Positions 4,853 through 9,532 of a stretch of DNA of 9,532 bases are shown here, in pieces. Below the pieces are notes generated by a model. The model was not told the origin of the DNA, ran no database searches, and saw nothing but the letters and a program-made list of their open reading frames with translations. The stretch comes from Deltaproteobacteria bacterium (GTDB taxonomy: Bacteria > Desulfobacterota > DSM-4660 > Desulfatiglandales > B25-G16), in the NCBI GenBank assembly GCA_019308645.1, contig JAFDHR010000153.1:1-9532 (forward strand), in the 5' to 3' direction. The position numbers and the translations under genes were made by a program. Positions within the stretch are counted from its first letter, which is position 1. Every line of letters starts with the position of its first letter.

Positions 4853-6481
4853 ATGGGAGTTGCCAAATATATTAAAGATGAAAAAGACCGGATTACAGAT
4901 GTAATGCTTCAATCCGGAATCCATATAAAACCTCTCTATACAGGCGATGACTTAACAGATATTGGATTTGACTATACAAAAGACCTTGCCAACCCGGGAG
5001 AGTATCCCTTTACACGAGGAATACATAAATTGGGCTTCAGGAGCAGGGCATGGACAACACGCCAATACTCCGGCTTTGGTACCCCAAAAGAGACGAATGA
5101 GCGCTGGAAACTTCTCATATCTCAAGGCCAAACCGGGCTTAATGTAGCATTCGATCTGCCCACCCAGATGGGTTACGACTCTGATGACCCTATGGCCGAG
5201 GGAGAGGTGGGTCGGGTAGGTATGGCAGTGGATTCTCTAAGGGATTTTGAGATTGCCTTTAAGGGCATTGCCCTGGACAAAATTGGCTCTGGCCTTACGA
5301 TAAATGCCGTCGCCTCGATCATGGTTGCCATGTACCAGGCAGTAGCAGAGGGGTATGGATTCTCTAAACAACAGGTAAGTACAACCCCACAGAATGACAT
5401 ATTAAAGGAGATAGTCGGCAGGGGGGCATGGATCTTTCCAGTAGAGCCAGCTGTTCGCCTGATTGGTGATGTCATTGAATACACTGTGAAGGAAATGCCG
5501 AGGGCTAATCCAGTAAGTGTGTGTGGTTACCATATAAGGGAAGCGGGTGCCACCCCAGTACAAGAAATTGCATACGCCATACAGATTGCAAATGCATACA
5601 TCGATAATGTTTTAGAGAGAGGATATGATATTGATGACTTTGTCGGCAGATTCTCCTTTAACCTTGATGTATTCGGAAATCTCTGGGAACAGGTAGCAAA
5701 ATTCAGGGCAGCAAGAAAGCTCTGGGCTAAGAACATTAAAGAACGGTATGGCGCAAAAAACGATAAATCCATGTTTTTACGGGGTATATTTGGAGGAGGG
5801 GGAGGAGGTCTCACAAAGGAAGAGCCTGAAAATAATATTGTAAGAAGCGCCTATTATGCCCTGGCTGCTGCCTTAAGCGGTGCTCAAACAATGGCTTTGT
5901 GCTCTTATGACGAGGCCTATACCATTCCCACACCTCATTCTGCTCTGATCTCATTGAGAACATTACAACTCCTGATGGATGAGGTAGGCCTCAGGGATAC
6001 GGTTGATCCCTTAGCAGGTTCATATTTCATCGAGACCCTTACCAAACAGATGGAGGAAAAGATTGTTGAGGAGATGTTGAAGATTGATAAGATAGGGGGC
6101 ATGGTCAAAGCAATTTCATCAGGTTATATCCAGAAAGAAGTGGCCAGGCAGGCCTATGAATTCGAAAAAGGTGTTCAGAGCGGGGAGTTAATAAAAATAG
6201 GTGCCAACAAATATACCGGAGGAGCGGAGGGAAAGGTTGAGCTTCATGAATATACCGATGAATCAGCCATAGAGCAGATAAAAAACCTCAAAGAATTGAA
6301 AAAAATAAGAAACAATAAGGATGTTACCCGAACGCTAAAGGCATTAGAGAAGGCAACTAAGGATAAAGTAAATGTTATGCCATATCTCGTGGATTGCTGT
6401 AAGGCATATGCCACAGTTGGGGAAATGACTGCTGTGTTCAGAGATATCTTTGGAGAATTTGTAGAGCCTAGTATATTTTAG
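4853..6481 (+). CDS. Acyl-CoA mutase large (catalytic) subunit, methylmalonyl-CoA mutase family, altered active site
   Basis: This 542-residue TIM-barrel subunit has the right length for a large subunit lacking the B12 domain. Compared from memory with the P. shermanii mutase, it keeps Arg65, Thr68, Arg70 and Tyr72 (Arg82, Thr85, Arg87, Tyr89), Thr178 and Arg190 (Thr195, Arg207), His227 in GYHIREAGAT (His244), and Arg266/Ser268 (Arg283/Ser285). Tyr72 and Arg190 argue against isobutyryl-CoA (Phe/Gln) and 2-hydroxyisobutyryl-CoA mutase. However, the YPTMY loop reads HKLGF (58-62), Ser114 is Asn97, Ser164 is Gly147, and the RTHSQTSG loop is replaced by RGIF plus six Gly (310-319). The reaction is a B12-radical carbon-skeleton rearrangement of a CoA thioester, probably with a free carboxylate given Arg190, but methylmalonyl-CoA as substrate is doubtful. 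An aggagg lies four bases before the ATG. Neighbouring ligase and dehydrogenase suggest a dedicated catabolic role. Confidence 0.9.
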   Translation: MGVAKYIKDEKDRITDVMLQSGIHIKPLYTGDDLTDIGFDYTKDLANPGEYPFTRGIHKLGFRSRAWTTRQYSGFGTPKETNERWKLLISQGQTGLNVAFDLPTQMGYDSDDPMAEGEVGRVGMAVDSLRDFEIAFKGIALDKIGSGLTINAVASIMVAMYQAVAEGYGFSKQQVSTTPQNDILKEIVGRGAWIFPVEPAVRLIGDVIEYTVKEMPRANPVSVCGYHIREAGATPVQEIAYAIQIANAYIDNVLERGYDIDDFVGRFSFNLDVFGNLWEQVAKFRAARKLWAKNIKERYGAKNDKSMFLRGIFGGGGGGLTKEEPENNIVRSAYYALAAALSGAQTMALCSYDEAYTIPTPHSALISLRTLQLLMDEVGLRDTVDPLAGSYFIETLTKQMEEKIVEEMLKIDKIGGMVKAISSGYIQKEVARQAYEFEKGVQSGELIKIGANKYTGGAEGKVELHEYTDESAIEQIKNLKELKKIRNNKDVTRTLKALEKATKDKVNVMPYLVDCCKAYATVGEMTAVFRDIFGEFVEPSIF

Positions 6482-6502
6482 AAAACATTCTATTTTCTAA
6501 AA
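6476..6502 (+). other. AT-rich perfect hairpin across the mutase stop codon
   Basis: TTTTAGAAAA (6476-6485) and TTTTCTAAAA (6493-6502) are perfectly complementary around a 7-base loop; the TAG stop lies in the left arm. It is a weak AT stem with no T-run after it, so it may be a processing or attenuation site, or chance in AT-rich DNA. Confidence 0.3.
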
Positions 6503-6558
6503 CATTGCCTTATTACTCGAATATTTACAGGGAAACATTATAAAAAAAATGCCTCATT

Positions 6559-8106
6559 ATGAATATTGGTGATTGGCTAAGGAAATGGAGTGAGCTCACA
6601 CCACGAAAGGTGGCTGTCATTGATGATGGCCATGAATTCACCTATAGGGAACTTAATCGAAGATCCAACCAGGTAGCCAACTTTCTCCTCAAAAAGGGAA
6701 TATGTAAGGGAGATAGGGTTGGAGTCCTTTTATATAATTGCCATGAATATATAGAGATCTATTTTGCCCTGGCTAAGGTAGGGGCCATATTAGTCCCTCT
6801 GAACTGGCGAATGGCCCCTCCTGAAATCACCTACATCTTAAATGATTGTGGAGCAACTTCTTTTTTCTTTGGCGAAGATTTCTTAGACACTGCTCTTTAC
6901 ATCAGGGATAATGTTGAAGAGGTTAAAAACTATATCTCTATTGGTGAGGGGGATATTTCCTGGGCAGAAAACTACCAAAAAATACAGACCTATCCTTCAA
7001 CTGAACCCACCGGCTTTCAGGAACCAGATTCAGAAGATCCCCATATTCTTTTGTACACTTCCGGCACAACCGGTTTTCCCAAAGGGGCTGTCCTTTCTAA
7101 CAGAAAGACCTTTTTCAATGCCCTCAATGCTAATATATTTTACAGATTAACTCCCCTTGACATTTTCTTAGTTTCCCGGCCGCTTTTTCATTCAGGTGGC
7201 CTGCTGGTTGACTCTACACCTGCCTTTTACAAAGGAGCTACAGTAATATATAAAAAACACTTTAGTCCCCAAGAATACTTAGATACCATTGAAAAATACA
7301 ATGTTACCATTATTGAAACTTCGGCTACTTTTTTGAATTTTATACTAAAGGAATGCGATTTAAGCCGGTACAATTTGAGATCTTTGAAGTCATATTATAC
7401 TGGTGGTGAGAGAGTTTCAACCTCTATGCTTCAGGAATATCACAATATAGGCATTCCCCTTAGTCAGATATTTGGAATGACGGAAACATCTATAGTTACC
7501 TGGTTATCAAGCGATGATGCAGTTAGGAAGATTGGCTCGATAGGAAAACCTGTGTTTCATGGAGAGGTAAAGATAGTAAATCATGATATGCAAAAAACAA
7601 CACTGGGGGAGATTGGTGAAATTATGGTTAAAGGGCCTATCTTGATGTCAGGTTATTGGAATAGACCTGACATTACCAGAGAGGTAATGAGGGATGGCTG
7701 GTTTCACACAGGTGACCTGGCAACAATCGACGATGAAGGCTTCATATATATTATCGATCGTGAAAAGGACATGTTTATCAGTGGAGGAGAGAATGTCTAT
7801 CCGGCTGAGGCTGAAAAACTCCTCTTATTAAACCCAAAAGTATTGGATGTTGCTGTCTATGGAGTCCCCGATGAGAAATGGGGTGAGGTGGGCAAAGCCT
7901 CGATAATTTTACAAGACAATACAGAGATGAGTGCCTCAGAGGTAGGAGAGTTTTTACGTAGAAAGATTGGTAAGTTCAAAATCCCCAAATATATTGAATT
8001 TGTCGATGAACTTCCCAGAACAACATCCGGCAAAATCCAGAAACATTTGTTGGCTCAGAAATCCAGGGAAAAAGCAGACTTGAAAACAGAGAACATAATG
8101 TCTTGA
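6559..8106 (+). CDS. AMP-forming acyl-CoA synthetase (ANL superfamily)
   Basis: This 515-residue cytoplasmic ligase activates a carboxylic acid with ATP and CoA through an acyl-adenylate. All core motifs are seen: the phosphate loop YTSGTTGFPKGA (166-177), YTGGE (280-284), FGMTET (305-310), GYWNRP (365-370), HTGD with Asp386, DREKD (400-404), and the C-terminal lid with Lys492 in RTTSGKIQ, the adenylation lysine. The length matches fatty-acid or aryl-acid ligases of the FadD/long-chain-like type; the acyl specificity cannot be read. It starts 77 bases after the mutase large subunit. ATG 6559 is the only sensible start, but the Shine-Dalgarno is poor (caggga lies about 25 bases away), so translation may be low. 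Its position suggests that it makes the CoA ester that the mutase rearranges. Confidence 0.92.
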   Translation: MNIGDWLRKWSELTPRKVAVIDDGHEFTYRELNRRSNQVANFLLKKGICKGDRVGVLLYNCHEYIEIYFALAKVGAILVPLNWRMAPPEITYILNDCGATSFFFGEDFLDTALYIRDNVEEVKNYISIGEGDISWAENYQKIQTYPSTEPTGFQEPDSEDPHILLYTSGTTGFPKGAVLSNRKTFFNALNANIFYRLTPLDIFLVSRPLFHSGGLLVDSTPAFYKGATVIYKKHFSPQEYLDTIEKYNVTIIETSATFLNFILKECDLSRYNLRSLKSYYTGGERVSTSMLQEYHNIGIPLSQIFGMTETSIVTWLSSDDAVRKIGSIGKPVFHGEVKIVNHDMQKTTLGEIGEIMVKGPILMSGYWNRPDITREVMRDGWFHTGDLATIDDEGFIYIIDREKDMFISGGENVYPAEAEKLLLLNPKVLDVAVYGVPDEKWGEVGKASIILQDNTEMSASEVGEFLRRKIGKFKIPKYIEFVDELPRTTSGKIQKHLLAQKSREKADLKTENIMS

Positions 8107-8116
8107 ATCGAGGAAA

Positions 8117-8323
8117 ATGATGAGAATTGGAATTGACATAGGTGGGACATTCAACGATGCAATTCTGATGTATGGGGGCGAGACCCATGCCACCAATCTG
8201 GTTAACTCCTGGCCGGCTGAAGGGACTATGGCAACAGCCTTTATTGCCAACCTCATCGGCAGCAAGGTATCCTCGCTCAAAATGAGTCTCATGGGGGTAG
8301 ACACTAAACCTCATAGAAAATAA
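8117..8323 (+). CDS. Truncated N-terminus resembling hydantoinase/oxoprolinase (HyuA-type)
   Basis: The frame encodes only 68 residues. It starts MMRIGIDIGGTFNDAIL, the phosphate-binding opening of the ASKHA fold as found at the N-terminus of hydantoinase A/oxoprolinase and acetone/acetophenone carboxylase-like proteins (usually GGTFTD). The family is usually over 500 residues, so this is a stub. After residue 40 the likeness fades, and the frame ends at TAA 8321-8323, followed by AT-rich DNA with no continuation in other frames that I can see. A Shine-Dalgarno (gagg, 8110-8113) precedes the ATG, and the gene starts 10 bases after the ligase stop, so it is likely translated with it. It is probably a deletion remnant; a genuine small protein is less likely. 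Confidence 0.55.
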   Translation: MMRIGIDIGGTFNDAILMYGGETHATNLVNSWPAEGTMATAFIANLIGSKVSSLKMSLMGVDTKPHRK

Positions 8324-8424
8324 CGACTAAATAAACCCCCAAAAAACTTATTGCAAACCACCGGAATCTTATATAGTTTAAAATGTGATGTAAAATTTTC
8401 ATAATAACGTTTCTCGAAGTCAGA

Positions 8425-8453
8425 TTGATACAGAAAGGAGGTGAAAGTAGAAT
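8425..8453 (+). promoter_or_regulatory. Sigma-70-type promoter for the TRAP receptor gene
   Basis: TTGATA (8425-8430) and TAGAAT (8448-8453) each match consensus at five of six positions and are separated by 17 bases. Initiation near 8460 would give a leader of about 45 bases with aaggaggt at 8491-8498. The receptor gene is therefore probably transcribed on its own. The rest of 8324-8505 shows nothing else clear. Confidence 0.55.
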
Positions 8454-8505
8454 AATCGAGGCACTATTTAACCTATTCCTAACCTAAGACAAGGAGGTAT
8501 AAGAC

Positions 8506-9531
8506 ATGAAAAAGAATATTTTTTTGAGACTTGTTGGGCTCGCAGTAATAGCATTATTTATTGGCAGCCTGCTTCCGGTATCTTCCATGGCTGCCCCTAT
8601 AAAGTTAAATTATGCTAATTTTCCACCAGCTCCTACATTTCCATGTGTTCAAATGGAGAGGTGGAAAAAAGAGGTTGAGAAAAGGACCGGCGGAACAGTT
8701 ACCATTAAAACCTTTCCTGGCAGTACATTGCTTGGAGCAAAAAATATGATGGATGGGGTTATTGCAGGAACCGCAGATATTGGCTGCTTGTGTATGGCCT
8801 ATCAGCCTGGCAGGTTTATAGTGACTAATGCCACTGCATTACCTGTAGGCTTTCCAAATGCAACAGTGGCAAGTCTTGCTCTTTGGGATATTTACAATAA
8901 ATATAGGCCCAAGGAATTTGCCAAGGTAAAGGTCCTTACCATGTTTACCTGTGCGCCTGCAAACATTATGTCCAAAAAACCGATAAGGAGCTTGGAAGAC
9001 CTTCAGGGTTTGGAACTGAGGGCCTCCGGAGGCGTTGCCCAGGCTTTGGCGGCATTAGGCGCCACCCCTGTCGGGATGCCCAAGCCAGAAATTGTTGAGT
9101 CCTTGCAAAAAGGAATTGTCCAGGGCGACGTATCTTCCCTTGAGTCCCTTATGGATTTCAAATATGCAGAAACTTGCAAATACGTGACTATATTTAATGG
9201 GCCGGTTTATCCCTTTGCCGTTGTCATGAACATGGACAAATGGAACTCATTACCAAAAGATGTGCAAAAGGTTATGGATGGTATGGGAATAGAACAGGCC
9301 TTCTGGACAGGTAACTATATGGACAAACATGCAAAGAAATCAATTGAATGGTCTAAAAAGAATCACAATATTGAGATTACGAAATTAACCAAAAAAGAGC
9401 TGGCCAAATGGAATAGACTGCTCAGACCCCTAAAGGATAAATGGATTACAAAGGCAAAAGCTAAGGGATTGCCAGCCAGAGCTATTTTACGAGATATAAG
9501 AGTGGCTAAAGAGTATCATTCTCAATTCTAA
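8506..9531 (+). CDS. dctP: TRAP transporter solute-binding protein (DctP family)
   Basis: This 341-residue periplasmic receptor captures a solute, usually an organic acid, for a TRAP transporter. A signal peptide is clear: basic MKKNIFLR, hydrophobic core to about residue 25, and a likely cleavage after SMAA (27-30). The mature part shows the DctP pattern: W53-K-K-E-V-E-K-R, FPGSTLLGAKNM (70-81), GTADIGC (88-94), and Arg172 in GLELRASGG, the family's usual carboxylate-binding Arg. GATPVGMP (185-192) is also typical. The start at ATG 8506 has an excellent aaggaggt seven bases upstream and a promoter at 8425-8453. No DctQ or DctM membrane subunit follows before the window ends. A link with the upstream ligase (uptake of its acid substrate) is inferred from position only. 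Confidence 0.93.
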   Translation: MKKNIFLRLVGLAVIALFIGSLLPVSSMAAPIKLNYANFPPAPTFPCVQMERWKKEVEKRTGGTVTIKTFPGSTLLGAKNMMDGVIAGTADIGCLCMAYQPGRFIVTNATALPVGFPNATVASLALWDIYNKYRPKEFAKVKVLTMFTCAPANIMSKKPIRSLEDLQGLELRASGGVAQALAALGATPVGMPKPEIVESLQKGIVQGDVSSLESLMDFKYAETCKYVTIFNGPVYPFAVVMNMDKWNSLPKDVQKVMDGMGIEQAFWTGNYMDKHAKKSIEWSKKNHNIEITKLTKKELAKWNRLLRPLKDKWITKAKAKGLPARAILRDIRVAKEYHSQF

Positions 9532-9532
9532 T

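Noticed and set aside
5777..5812. The six-glycine loop as the product of two compensating frameshifts in a G-rich tract
   Set aside because: The other frames of this stretch do not spell anything like HSQTSG, the length is unchanged and both flanks align. A sequencing error cannot be wholly excluded without reads.
4853..6481. Assignment as isobutyryl-CoA or 2-hydroxyisobutyryl-CoA mutase
   Set aside because: Those enzymes have Phe or Ile at the position of Tyr72, and isobutyryl-CoA mutase has Gln at that of Arg190. Both MCM-type residues are present here.
8434..8443. A near-perfect Shine-Dalgarno sequence (aaaggaggtg) with no gene after it
   Set aside because: No start codon with an open frame follows at a usable distance; the bases fall in the spacer of a good -35/-10 pair (8425-8453), so the match is probably incidental.

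Overview
The window looks like a piece of chromosome from an anaerobic bacterium of the Desulfobacterota (deltaproteobacterial) type. The grounds are indirect: an EtfA with an N-terminal two-cluster ferredoxin domain, a two-subunit methylmalonyl-CoA-mutase-type enzyme, an acyl-CoA dehydrogenase and a TRAP solute receptor, in moderately AT-rich DNA whose intergenic spaces carry inverted repeats. The taxon is an inference. All convincing genes are on the + strand.

Layout. 1-292 is the 3' end of an unrecognised gene. 293-942 is non-coding and full of small palindromes. 943-3278 holds etfA (ferredoxin-fused) and an acyl-CoA dehydrogenase whose stop and start codons overlap by one base; a terminator-like hairpin follows. 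3311-3532 is non-coding and carries an imperfect inverted-repeat element. 3533-4305 is a GntR/FCD regulator gene broken by a 47-bp tandem duplication. 4328-4726 and 4853-6481 encode the small (B12-binding) and large (catalytic) subunits of a mutase, separated by another inverted repeat. 6559-8106 is an acyl-CoA synthetase, 8117-8323 a 68-residue stub resembling the N-terminus of a hydantoinase/oxoprolinase, and 8506-9531 a complete TRAP substrate-binding protein with its own good promoter.

How the genes could work together (inference): a carboxylic acid is captured by the TRAP receptor, activated by the AMP-forming ligase, rearranged by the B12-dependent mutase and oxidised by the acyl-CoA dehydrogenase, with electrons passing to the ferredoxin-ETF. 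No etfB, epimerase, mutase GTPase chaperone, decarboxylase or TRAP membrane subunit is present in the window.

Most worth a second look: (1) the exact 47-bp duplication that separates the first helix of the regulator's DNA-binding domain from the rest; removing one copy restores a 241-residue protein; (2) a mutase large subunit that keeps the Tyr and Arg typical of methylmalonyl-CoA mutase but has lost the PTMY loop and replaced the HSQTSG loop with six glycines, suggesting a different substrate; (3) an acyl-CoA dehydrogenase with Gly at the usual catalytic Glu position and a Glu one residue away from the alternative position.
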